From assembly GCA_020853705.1 (NCBI GenBank), contig JADYYK010000025.1:1-35426 (forward strand): a DNA stretch of 35,426 nt, given 5' to 3'. This document shows, piece by piece, positions 28,070 through 35,426 of the stretch. Numbering within the stretch: position 1 is the first letter of the stretch; each line of letters starts with the position of its first letter. The notes under the pieces were generated by a model. The model did not search any database. It saw only the letters and a list, made by a program, of their open reading frames with translations, and was not told the origin of the DNA. The position numbers and the translations under genes are program-made. The stretch is from Deltaproteobacteria bacterium (GTDB lineage Bacteria > Myxococcota_A > Polyangia > Haliangiales > JADYYK01).

Positions 28070-28309
28070 GCGCGGTGGCGGCGGACGCGCGCGGTGGCGG
28101 CGGACGCGCGCGGTGGCTGGGGGCGTGCGCGGTGCCTGCGGACGCGCGCGGGGGACGCGCGCAGTGGCTGCGGGCGTGCGCGGCGGCTGCGGACGCGCGC
28201 GGGGGACTCGCGCGGCGACTGCGGGCGCGCGCGGTGCCTGCGGACGCGCGCGGGGGACCTGCGCGGTGGCTGCGGACGCGCGCGGCGGCTGCGGACGCGC
28301 GCGGGGGAC
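28070..28309. repeat. Higher-order tandem array (four 51-bp units)
   Basis: The core units are 19 bp (gcgcgcggtggctgcggac and variants) and 13 bp (gcgcgcgggggac). They repeat in a 19-19-13 order, giving four 51-bp units at 28106-28156, 28157-28207, 28208-28258 and 28259-28309, preceded by 17- and 19-bp units from 28070. Because 51 is divisible by three, long spurious reading frames are open on both strands. The 325-bp space 27992-28316 holds this array and no convincing gene. It lies 5' of the transposase and ends 7 bp before the stop of the next minus-strand gene. Confidence 0.88.
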
Positions 28310-28316
28310 GGCGCGG

Positions 28317-28955
28317 CTACCACTCGCGCGCGAAGGCGGCGACCTCACTGGTCGTCTCGACGAAGCGGCGGTCGGCGACCACGAGGACGGTCGCGTCGGG
28401 CCGGTCGCCCTGGTAGCGCTCGGCAGCGCCCACGGGGAGGTCGGCGGGCGCGCCGGTGGCCAGGTCGAGGGCCTCCAGGGTGTAGACCCGGATCCCGCAC
28501 ACCACGCGGCCGTCGATGGCGCGTGCTGCGCAGCCGGGGGGATAGCCGGCCTCGATGGGCGACCGCCACAGCAGCTTGCCGGTGGCGGCGGCGAACGCGC
28601 TCAGGTGGTCGTCGTCGGCGAACGCCGTGACGATGCCGGGGGCGACCAGGTGGCTGTCGTCGGGCGGGCGCTGGGGGGGCAGCGGGATGCTGGCGAGAGG
28701 CCGGCCGGTCGCCGCGTCGAGGACGCGGAGCTCGTGGCCGTGCTCGACCAGGACGTGGTCAGCATCGGCGTCGACCAGCCGCACCGGCTCGCGCAGGCGC
28801 CAGAGTTCGCGCCCGGGCGGCGGCGCAGGGGCTGCGCCGTGGGGCGGCGGACGCGCGGCGGCCGTGTCCGGGCTGACACGTGCGTCGCGCGGGGCGCGCG
28901 TGCACGCGGCGCACGCGGCAAAGAGCGCGCATGAAGCGGCCAGGCGATGGAGCAT
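28317..28955 (-). CDS. PQQ-like beta-propeller lipoprotein
   Basis: The 212-residue protein starts at the ATG at 28955. Its signal is rich in Cys and Ala, with a possible lipobox at 'CAAC'. An Ala/Pro/Arg linker is followed by PQQ-like strands: 'LVDADADHVLVEHGHELRVLDAATGRPLASI', 'HLSAFAAATGKLLWRSPIEAG' and 'VYTLEALDLATG'. The repeated 'LDAATG' motif is typical of BamB/PQQ-like propellers, but the chain has only about four blades' worth. It may be a fragment or a small family member. No enzyme motif is visible. It lies 120 bp after valS on the same strand. Confidence 0.75.
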   Translation of the reverse strand: MLHRLAASCALFAACAACTRAPRDARVSPDTAAARPPPHGAAPAPPPGRELWRLREPVRLVDADADHVLVEHGHELRVLDAATGRPLASIPLPPQRPPDDSHLVAPGIVTAFADDDHLSAFAAATGKLLWRSPIEAGYPPGCAARAIDGRVVCGIRVYTLEALDLATGAPADLPVGAAERYQGDRPDATVLVVADRRFVETTSEVAAFAREW

Positions 28956-29009
28956 GGGCGGCGGCTACGCAAGGGCTGTGCCGGCGAGAAGGCGCGGGCA
29001 TGGCCGAGC

Positions 29010-29073
29010 GCAACGGAGACGGAGACGAAGACCCGGACGCCCAAAGTAGCCGCCTTTGGCGGCTACTTCGGGC
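29010..29073 (-). terminator. Gene-end mirror hairpin with TCCG tail after valS
   Basis: On the minus strand, arms 29073-29058 and 29054-29039 pair at 15 of 16 positions around a 3-nt loop, starting 3 bp after the valS stop. The left arm repeats the gene end (gaagtagccgcc versus gaaatagccgcc at the stop codon). The tail continues 'gtccgggtcttcgtctccg' and one more tctccg word. Its orientation is hairpin then tail relative to valS, as for the plus-strand genes. Confidence 0.7.
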
Positions 29074-29075
29074 GG

Positions 29076-31880
29076 CTATTTCAAGCGCGCCAGCGCCGCC
29101 GCCAGCTTCTCTTCACGCGCCTTGGCCTCGGCCATCGCGGCCCTCTCCTTGTCCACGATCTCCGCCGGCGCCCGGTCCACGAAGCTGGCGTTGCCCAGCT
29201 TGCGCTCGCTGAAGGCCACGTCCGCCCGCGCCTTGGCCAGCTCCTTGTCCAGCCGCGCCGCCTCGGCCGCCACGTCGATCAGCCCGCCCAGCGGCAGGTA
29301 GACCTCGACGTCGCCCTGCACCACTGCCTGCACGCTCTTCTCGGGCGCCGTCCCTGGCCCCTGCGCCAGCTCGACCTCGGCGCGCGCCAGCCCCTGCACC
29401 AGCGCCAGCTGCGCGGTCAGCACCTCCAGCCGCGCCCCGGTCGCGAACACCACCACGCGCGGCCGCGCCGCCAGCGGCACGCCATACTCCGCGCGCAGCG
29501 TGCGCACCGCGCCCACCACCTCCTGCACCAGCCCCATCACCGTCTCGGCCTCGTCGTCGATGAGCTGCGCATCCGGGATCGGATACAGCGTCACCATGAT
29601 CGAGTTCGGCGTGCCCAGCGGCTTGGGCAGCTTCTGCCAGATCTCCTCCGACAGGTAGGGCATGAACGGGTGCAGCAGCCGGAGCGCGGTCTCGAGGCAC
29701 GTCGTCAGCGTGCCCTGCGCCATGCGCTTGCGCCGCGCCACCTCGTCGGTCAGCGACGACGCCGGCCCCTCCACGTGCAGCGCCGGCTTGGCCAGCTCGA
29801 TGTACCAGTCGCACAGCTCGTTCCAGATGAAGCGGTACAGCTGCTGCGCGGCCTCGTTGACGCGGAAGTCCTCCAGCGCGTCATCGACCTCCTTGGACAC
29901 CCGGGTCAGCCGCGACAGGATCCAGCGCTCCGCCAGCCCGAGCCCCAGCGATTTCGGCTCCTCGCGCAGGGCATCCGCGAAGCGGTCGGGATCGAACCCC
30001 TTGAGGTACATCAGCGCGAAGCGCGACGCGTTCCACACCTTGTTGGCGAAGTGGCGGAAGCTCTCGATGCGCTGCAGCGACAGCCGGATGTTGCGCCCCT
30101 GCGCCGCCTGCACCGCCAGCGCGAAGCGCAGGCTGTCGGCGCCCGCGGCCGGGATGCCGTCGGGGTAGGTCTTCTTGATGTTGCTGAGGGCCTGCTTGGG
30201 CGCGCCCGCCTTCTCGGCCGCCGCCAGCATCGACTCCAGCGACGCCCCGCCGATGACGTCCAGCGGATCGATGACGTTGCCCTTCACCTTGGACATCTTC
30301 TCGCCGTCTTCGTCCACCACCATGGCGTGCAGGTACACGGTGTGGAACGGCGGCTTCTTCATGAAGTAGAGGCCCATCATCATCATGCGGGCCACCCAGA
30401 AGAACAGGATGTCGTGCCCCGTCTCCATCACGGAGTTGGGGTAGAAGTTCTTGAGGTCCTTGGTCTGCTCCGGCCAGCCCAGGGTCGAGAACGGCCACAG
30501 CCCCGACGAGAACCAGGTGTCGAGCACGTCCTCGTCCTGGGTCACCGCGCCGCCGCACTTGCCACACGCCGCCGGCGCCTCGCGCGCCACCGTGATGGCC
30601 GCGCAGCCGGCGCAGTGCCAGGCCGGGATGCGATGGCCCCACCACAGCTGGCGCGAGATGCACCAGTCGCGGATGTTGGTCATCCAGTGCATGTAGACCT
30701 TGGTCCAGCTCTCGGGCACGAAGCGGGTCTTGCCCTCCTCGACCGCCGCGATCGCCGGCGCCGCCAGCGGCTTGGTCTTGACGAACCACTGCAGGGACAG
30801 CATCGGCTCGACCACGGTGTCGCAGCGGCCACAGCGCCCCAGCGCCAGCGCGTGCGGCTCGGTCTTGACCAGCGCGGCCTCGGCCTCGAGGTCGGCCAGC
30901 ACCGCCTTGCGAGCGTCGGCCACCGTCAGCCCGACATACTTCACCGGCGCCGGCGCAATCAGCCGCCCCGCGGTGTCGAAGATCGACAGCTGCTCCAGGC
31001 TGTGGCGCACGCCGACCTCGAAGTCGTTCGGATCGTGCCCCGGCGTCACCTTGACCGCGCCGGTGCCGAACTCCTTCGAGACCAGCTCGGCGTCGCCGAT
31101 GATGGGCACGTCGCGCCCGGTCAACGGCACCACTGCGCGCTTGCCGATGAGGTGCTTGAAGCGCTCGTCCTCGGGGTGCACCGCGATCGCGGTGTCGCCC
31201 AGCATGGTCTCGGGCCGCGTGGTCGCCACCGTCAGCTTGTCGTCCGAGCCCAGCACCGGGTAGGCGATGTGCCACAGCGAGCCAGCCTCGTCCTTGTGCT
31301 CGACCTCGAGGTCGCTCAGCGCCGTGAAGCAGCGCGAGCACCAGTTGATGAGGCGGCGCGCCCGGTAGATCAGGCCGTCCTCGTACATGCGCACGAAGGC
31401 CTCGCGCACCGCGGCCGACAGCCCGTCGTCCATGGTGAAGCGCTCGCGCTTCCAGTCCAGCGAGCAGCCCAGCTTGCGCAGCTGCTCGGTGATGCGCGAA
31501 CCCGACTCGGCCTTCCAGGCCCAGACCCGGCGCAGGAACTCCTCGCGCCCGAGATCGTGGCGGGTCTTGTTCTCGGTGCGCTTGAGCTGGCGCTCCACCA
31601 CCAGCTGGGTCGCGATCCCGGCGTGATCCACGCCGGGCAGCCACATGGCGTTGTAGGCCTGCATGCGCTTCCACCGGATCAGGATGTCCTGGATGGTGAA
31701 GGTCAGCGCGTGGCCCATGTGCAGCGAGCCGGTGACGTTGGGCGGCGGGCAGACGATCGTGAACGGCGCCTTGCGCGCCGCCGGATCAGCGTGGAAATAG
31801 CCCTGCTCGGTCCAGAAGCGGTACCAGCGATCCTCGACCTGCGACGGATCGTAGGCCTTGCCTAGCTCTTGATTGGACAT
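29076..31880 (-). CDS. valS: Valyl-tRNA synthetase
   Basis: This class I synthetase of 934 residues charges tRNA-Val. The HIGH motif is HMGH at 54-57 (NVTGSLHMGH) and the KMSKS motif is 'KMSKVKGN' near residue 527. The editing domain contains 'TTRPETMLGDTAIAVHP'. Two Zn-type Cys clusters are seen ('CGRC', and 'CAGC' with 'CGKCGG'). The C-terminal coiled-coil arm '...DKELAKARADVAFSERKLGN' is complete. The start 'MSNQELGKAYDPSQVEDRWY' is normal. It follows the receiver-domain gene by 27 bp and may be co-transcribed with it. Confidence 0.97.
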   Translation of the reverse strand: MSNQELGKAYDPSQVEDRWYRFWTEQGYFHADPAARKAPFTIVCPPPNVTGSLHMGHALTFTIQDILIRWKRMQAYNAMWLPGVDHAGIATQLVVERQLKRTENKTRHDLGREEFLRRVWAWKAESGSRITEQLRKLGCSLDWKRERFTMDDGLSAAVREAFVRMYEDGLIYRARRLINWCSRCFTALSDLEVEHKDEAGSLWHIAYPVLGSDDKLTVATTRPETMLGDTAIAVHPEDERFKHLIGKRAVVPLTGRDVPIIGDAELVSKEFGTGAVKVTPGHDPNDFEVGVRHSLEQLSIFDTAGRLIAPAPVKYVGLTVADARKAVLADLEAEAALVKTEPHALALGRCGRCDTVVEPMLSLQWFVKTKPLAAPAIAAVEEGKTRFVPESWTKVYMHWMTNIRDWCISRQLWWGHRIPAWHCAGCAAITVAREAPAACGKCGGAVTQDEDVLDTWFSSGLWPFSTLGWPEQTKDLKNFYPNSVMETGHDILFFWVARMMMMGLYFMKKPPFHTVYLHAMVVDEDGEKMSKVKGNVIDPLDVIGGASLESMLAAAEKAGAPKQALSNIKKTYPDGIPAAGADSLRFALAVQAAQGRNIRLSLQRIESFRHFANKVWNASRFALMYLKGFDPDRFADALREEPKSLGLGLAERWILSRLTRVSKEVDDALEDFRVNEAAQQLYRFIWNELCDWYIELAKPALHVEGPASSLTDEVARRKRMAQGTLTTCLETALRLLHPFMPYLSEEIWQKLPKPLGTPNSIMVTLYPIPDAQLIDDEAETVMGLVQEVVGAVRTLRAEYGVPLAARPRVVVFATGARLEVLTAQLALVQGLARAEVELAQGPGTAPEKSVQAVVQGDVEVYLPLGGLIDVAAEAARLDKELAKARADVAFSERKLGNASFVDRAPAEIVDKERAAMAEAKAREEKLAAALARLK

Positions 31881-31907
31881 GGAGCGCTACGGACCTCAGG
31901 GAGGAGT

Positions 31908-33023
31908 TTACTTCTTGGCCAGCCGATCGACGTGCTCTTTGATGATGACCTCGGCCAGCTCCGGGATGACTTCCCAGCAGATCTTCTCGATGATCTCCCG
32001 CGACAGCGCGGTCAGCGCCTCGTACTCGGGGCCCTTCGAGGGCGCGCGCAGCTCGGCGGCGGCGGCCTGCGCCACCATCGGCGCGGCGGCCTGGGCCACG
32101 GCGCGGATCGCCTGCGGCACCACCTGCTGCTGGTTGGCGGCCGGCGCCGCGGCCGGACCGCCGGCGCGCGCGGGCGCGCCCGCCACCGGCGTGCCCCTGA
32201 GCATGGGCGCGCGCGGCAGCCCCTGCGGCGGCTGCGGCAGGGAGGTCACGGGCTGCGGCGGCACCGCGTGGACCGCGGGCTGGTGCAGCACCACGGGCGC
32301 GACCTGCTTCGCGATCACGGGCGCCGGTGGCGCCGAGACCACCGGCGGCGGCGGCGCGGTCGGCAGTCGCGCTGGCGGCGTGGGCGGCATCGACACCGGG
32401 GTCGGCCCGCTCAGGCCTGGCGGCAGCTGGATCGGGATCGGTCCGGTGCGCGGCGGCGCGCCGGTGCGCGGCGGCGGCATCGCCATCGGCGCCATCCCCA
32501 TCATGGTCTGGGTGCGCGGGGGCGGCGCCGGCGTGGTGGGCGCGCGCGGCGGCGCCACCGGCGGCGAGGTCGGTGGCGCTGGCGGACGTGCCACCACAGG
32601 CGCCGGCGGTGCGGCGACCACGGGGGCCGCCGTCACGCTGGGCCCGGCACTGGCGCCCCCCGCCTTGGCGATGAGATCATTCGCCTTGTCGATCATCGCC
32701 TGGGTGTCGAACGGCTTCTGCATGAAGCCGTCTGCGCCCGCGGCGCGACCGCGCGCCTCGTCATAGGGCGCCCCCTGCGAGGCCAGGATCAGCACCGGCA
32801 CGTTGCCCATGGCAGCCTTGATGGCCTGGCACAGGTCGTAGCCGCTGCGGCCCGGCATCACCGAGTCAGCAATCACGAGGTCGGGACGATGACCCTGCGC
32901 CAGCGTGAGCGCCTCGTCGGCGCTCTTGGCGGAGGCCAGCGAGAACTCGTCGCCCGCAAACGTGATTGTGACCACCCGCTGGATGGTGACGCTGTCGTCT
33001 GCCACCAGGATGTGCTTCGGCAT
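31908..33023 (-). CDS. Receiver-domain protein with long Pro/Ala linker
   Basis: Residues 1-115 are a CheY-like receiver. D9 and D10 bind the metal, D53 ('VIADSVMPG') is the phospho-acceptor, S82 replaces the usual Thr, and K103 is in 'MQKPFD'. About 200 residues of Pro/Ala-rich linker follow. The final 35 residues form a helix ('LSREIIEKICWEVIPELAEVII') found at the C-terminus of many deltaproteobacterial response regulators. There is no DNA-binding or enzyme output domain. The start at 33023 (MPKHILVADDS) is preferred over 33038. It may act through protein contacts, possibly polar or motility-related as in relatives (weak inference). No histidine kinase lies nearby. Confidence 0.85.
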   Translation of the reverse strand: MPKHILVADDSVTIQRVVTITFAGDEFSLASAKSADEALTLAQGHRPDLVIADSVMPGRSGYDLCQAIKAAMGNVPVLILASQGAPYDEARGRAAGADGFMQKPFDTQAMIDKANDLIAKAGGASAGPSVTAAPVVAAPPAPVVARPPAPPTSPPVAPPRAPTTPAPPPRTQTMMGMAPMAMPPPRTGAPPRTGPIPIQLPPGLSGPTPVSMPPTPPARLPTAPPPPVVSAPPAPVIAKQVAPVVLHQPAVHAVPPQPVTSLPQPPQGLPRAPMLRGTPVAGAPARAGGPAAAPAANQQQVVPQAIRAVAQAAAPMVAQAAAAELRAPSKGPEYEALTALSREIIEKICWEVIPELAEVIIKEHVDRLAKK

Positions 33024-33121
33024 CCCAAACGCCTCCAAGCCAGGGAATCGGCTCGTGTGTTTCTGGGACTTTCACATACATCTCGAACCTCGTCAAGAAT
33101 TCACGAGGGTTTTGGCGGGTT

Positions 33122-34063
33122 TCAGCGTGCGCTCTGGCCCTCCGAGAGGGGCCGACCCAGGGCCCTCGGCGCCGTGGCGCGGCTCCGCGCCCGGCGCGAC
33201 CACAGCACCAGGGCCAGGACTGGCAGCACATAAGGCAGCGTCATCAGGTAGCCAGCTGGAATCACCTTCAGGACCGCGGGCGACAGGCGCAGCTCGACCT
33301 CGAGCGCGCGGAACAGGCCGAAAAGCGCGGTCGCCCCCAGCACCGGCAGTGGCCGCCAGGCCCCGAAGATGACCGCCGCCAGCGCGATGTAGCCGCGCCC
33401 GCCGATCATGCCCGACGAGAAGCTGCGCAGCGCCAGCACCATCCACACCCCGGCCAGCCCGGCCAGCGCGCCGCCCAGCGCCACGGCGCCCAGGCGCACC
33501 CGCGCGACGTTGACCCCGAGCGCCTCGGCCGCCGCCGGGTGGTCGCCGGCGGCACGCAGCCGCAGCCCCGCGCGCGACCGCGACAGCGCCAGGTGGACGC
33601 CCACCGCGGCAAGGATGCACAGCCACACCAGCGGATTGGCCAGCAGGTCACCCACGGTGGACGACGACCACAGCGCGCTGACCTGGTCGAGGTCCTTCGA
33701 GTTGGCGGCGCTGCCGAACACCACCTTGAGCAGGTAGCGTGTCAGCCCCTCGGCCAGCAGGTTGAGCGCCACGCCGGTGACGATCTGATCCGCCTCCAGC
33801 TTGACCACGATCCAGGCATAGCCCAGCCCGAGCAGGGCCCCGACGCTGACGCCGGCCGCGATCCCCGCCAGCGCGCCACCACCATAGTAGGCGCCACACG
33901 CGCCGGCGAAGGCGCCCGAGACCATCAGCCCCTCGAGGGCGATCTGGATGACCCCCGAGCGCTCCGACAGCAGGCCCCCGGAGGCTGCCAGCGCCAGCGG
34001 CACCGTGCTGCGCACGATGGCGGCCAGGAACGACAGCGAGAGCAGGCTCAGCAGCAGGTCCAC
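33122..34063 (-). CDS. ABC transporter permease, nucleoside (NupQ/YufQ-like)
   Basis: The 313-residue protein has about eight helices and belongs to the BPD_transp_2 family. 'LEGLMVSGAFAGACGAY' and 'GRGYIALAAVIFGAWRP' are the family motifs. It begins with a GTG that shares one base with the stop of the preceding permease gene. It pairs with the other permease and with the ATPase at the window's end. Relatives import nucleosides or similar solutes with a BmpA-type lipoprotein, which is not in the window. It ends in an Arg-rich cytoplasmic tail. Confidence 0.9.
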   Translation of the reverse strand: MDLLLSLLSLSFLAAIVRSTVPLALAASGGLLSERSGVIQIALEGLMVSGAFAGACGAYYGGGALAGIAAGVSVGALLGLGYAWIVVKLEADQIVTGVALNLLAEGLTRYLLKVVFGSAANSKDLDQVSALWSSSTVGDLLANPLVWLCILAAVGVHLALSRSRAGLRLRAAGDHPAAAEALGVNVARVRLGAVALGGALAGLAGVWMVLALRSFSSGMIGGRGYIALAAVIFGAWRPLPVLGATALFGLFRALEVELRLSPAVLKVIPAGYLMTLPYVLPVLALVLWSRRARSRATAPRALGRPLSEGQSAR

Positions 34064-35166
34064 TACTGCACCGCCTTCGCCGCGCCGGGGCTGGCGCCCG
34101 CGGTGGTGTCGGCGTCTTGCTCGGTCTCGGTCTCGGTCTCCGTCGTGGCCTCCGGCAACCTGCGTCCCACCGCCGTCACCCCCGCCACCGCCAGGATCAG
34201 CGTCGCCTGCAGCACGTCGACCAGATCGCGCGGCACCTCCGTCGCCACCACCACCCCGCCGCGCGCCAGCGTCGCCAGCAGCAGCGCCGCCAGCACCACG
34301 CCCAGCGGTCGGGCCCGCCCCAGCAGCGCGACCGCGATCCCCATGAAGCCGTAGCCCATCACCAGATCAGCCTGAAAATAGCCCTTGTAGCCCAGCACCA
34401 GCCCAGCCGCGGTCAGCCCCGCCAGCCCGCCCGACAGCGCCATCGCGATCACCATGGCCCGCCCCGGGCGCACCCCGGCGGCCTCCGCCGCGGCCGGCGC
34501 CGCGCCCAGCGCACGCAACTCGAAGCCGACGCGCGTGCGCGCAAACAGCCAGGCCACCGCGCCCGCCGCCGCCAGCGCGAGCAGCCCGGCGACCCCGAAG
34601 CCACGCGCACCACCCGCGGCCTGCCCCAGCGCGGGCAGCCGCGCCGAGGCCGCGATGGGCACGGTGTGCTCCTGGTGGAAGGCATAGAAGTGGTCGGTGC
34701 CCAGCTGCTTGACCACGATGACCAGGATGAAGTTCAGCATCATCGTGCTGATGACCTCGTGCACGCCGAAGCGCGCCTTGAGCGCCCCCGGCAGCGCGCC
34801 GGCCCCGGCGCCGACCCCGACCGCCGTGACCAGACACAGCAGCGCCGCCAGCCCGACCGGCACGCCGCCCATGTGGGTGCCGACCACCGCCGCCGCGAAC
34901 GCCCCCGCGACCGCCTGGCCCTCGGCGCCGATGTTGAACAGCCCGGCGCGAAACGCGACCGCCACCGCCAGCCCGGTCAGGATCAGTGGCCCGGCCCGGA
35001 ACGCCACGTCGGTGACGCCCTCCAGGCTGCCCCAGCTGCCGCGCAGCATCAGGCCATACACCGTCGCCGGCGAGCGCCCGTACGCCAGCACCAGCACCGA
35101 GCCCACCGCCATCGCCACCAGCACGGCGATCAAGGTGATCACCGCCTCGCGCTCGAGCCGCCTCAC
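34063..35166 (-). CDS. ABC transporter permease, nucleoside (NupP/YufP-like)
   Basis: The 367-residue protein carries the BPD_transp_2 motifs '[20 protein letters not shown]' and '[20 protein letters not shown]'. The GTG at 35166 overlaps the ATPase stop (GTGA). The last 30 residues are low-complexity Thr/Glu repeats (TETETETE) encoded by 'gtctcg' hexamers at about 34119-34143. They lie beyond the last helix, so they are probably a dispensable tail. Confidence 0.9.
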   Translation of the reverse strand: MRRLEREAVITLIAVLVAMAVGSVLVLAYGRSPATVYGLMLRGSWGSLEGVTDVAFRAGPLILTGLAVAVAFRAGLFNIGAEGQAVAGAFAAAVVGTHMGGVPVGLAALLCLVTAVGVGAGAGALPGALKARFGVHEVISTMMLNFILVIVVKQLGTDHFYAFHQEHTVPIAASARLPALGQAAGGARGFGVAGLLALAAAGAVAWLFARTRVGFELRALGAAPAAAEAAGVRPGRAMVIAMALSGGLAGLTAAGLVLGYKGYFQADLVMGYGFMGIAVALLGRARPLGVVLAALLLATLARGGVVVATEVPRDLVDVLQATLILAVAGVTAVGRRLPEATTETETETEQDADTTAGASPGAAKAVQ

Positions 35167-35426
35167 GCTCCGCCCTCCGTGCTCGTGCTCGTGCCGCCCG
35201 CGGTCGCCGTCATGAGCGCCCCGAGCTTGGCCTCGGTGGCCTCCTCGCGCGTGAACTCGCCGTTGATGCGCCCGCGCAGCATGACCACGATCCGATCACT
35301 CAAGAGCCGGAGCTCGCCCAGATCCGCCGACACCAGCAGCACCGCCATGCCCGCCGCGCGCGCCGCCAGCAGGCGCTTGTGGATCTCGGCCGCCGCCGCG
35401 ATATCCACCCCGCGCGTCGGCTGCGC
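35163..35426 (-). CDS. ABC transporter ATP-binding protein, 5' partial
   Basis: Only the C-terminal 87 residues are in the window. '[19 protein letters not shown]' is the segment after Walker B in sugar/nucleoside-type ABC ATPases, followed by '[21 protein letters not shown]' and '[21 protein letters not shown]'. It continues beyond 35426. Its tail '[10 protein letters not shown]' is encoded by 'gtgctc' hexamers (35178-35193). It energises the two downstream permeases. Confidence 0.88.
   Translation of the reverse strand, partial: AQPTRGVDIAAAAEIHKRLLAARAAGMAVLLVSADLGELRLLSDRIVVMLRGRINGEFTREEATEAKLGALMTATAGGTSTSTEGGA

Noticed and set aside
28070..28309. CRISPR array
   Set aside because: Units are contiguous and similar, without unique spacers, and no cas genes are present.
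28014..28934. Long plus-strand reading frame of 306 codons
   Set aside because: It runs through the GC-rich 51-bp array and antisense to the PQQ-like gene; composition is Arg/Ala/Gly-rich without family similarity.
28947..31865. 972-codon plus-strand frame opposite valS
   Set aside because: It is antisense to a clear valyl-tRNA synthetase and is an open-frame artefact of high GC content.
33068..33096. Minus-strand TTGACG as -35 of the receiver-domain gene
   Set aside because: At 17 bp spacing the -10 is GAAAGT, and the better TATGTG is only 11 bp away; too weak to call.

Overview
The window is very GC-rich DNA from a bacterium of the Myxococcota type. This is inferred from the gene content: a transmembrane Ser/Thr kinase, a PP2C phosphatase fused to a cyclic-nucleotide domain, many lipoproteins with Pro/Ala/Ser/Thr linkers, a VWA lipoprotein with a DDSGSM motif, a Cys-repeat lipoprotein, split NHEJ-type LigD polymerase and ligase genes, and a haem-copper oxidase assembly operon. 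No rRNA, tRNA or CRISPR array was seen.

Layout. 1-4571 (+): end of a Pro-rich protein, a Ser/Thr kinase, two lipoproteins and an outer-membrane-type protein. 4587-7060: LigD polymerase (+) and an ATP-dependent DNA ligase (-), convergent and overlapping at their 3' ends. 7174-10198 (+): two small related lipoproteins, a cupredoxin lipoprotein and a Cys-rich lipoprotein. 10238-13610 (-): an MsbA-like ABC exporter and a VWA lipoprotein. 13786-16421 (+): three exported or envelope proteins. 16477-18002: an exported protein (-) and a histidine phosphatase (+). 18221-24780 (+): a cupredoxin-like lipoprotein, then a tightly coupled operon ctaA-ctaB-ABC ATPase-ABC permease-DUF420 (CtaM-like), then PP2C-CNB. 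24996-27101 (+): a large beta-propeller-like lipoprotein. 27242-28955 (-): a single-domain Y1/HUH transposase (RAYT/IS200-like) lying between two tandem arrays, and a PQQ-like lipoprotein. 29076-33023 (-): valS and a receiver-domain protein. 33122-35426 (-): a nucleoside-type ABC importer (two permeases and the end of the ATPase).

The most unusual signal is a family of gene-end hairpins. At the 3' ends of at least six transcription units (14796, 16421, 19030, 24780, 27101 and, on the minus strand, valS at 29076) the last codons and stop codon are mirrored just downstream as an inverted repeat. The hairpin is followed, always in the direction of the upstream gene, by a tail of repeated TCCG words such as CTCCG, TTCCG or GTCCG. 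Stem sequences differ between sites because each copies its own gene end; the tail type is shared. Related hairpin-plus-tail elements lie after the cupredoxin gene (three copies of one 31-bp sequence), in a divergent promoter region (36-bp arms) and inside ctaA. The window also encodes a Y1 transposase of the kind known to act on palindromic repeats. These elements could be an undescribed terminator or repeat family, possibly formed by template switching or mobilised by the transposase; that link is inference.
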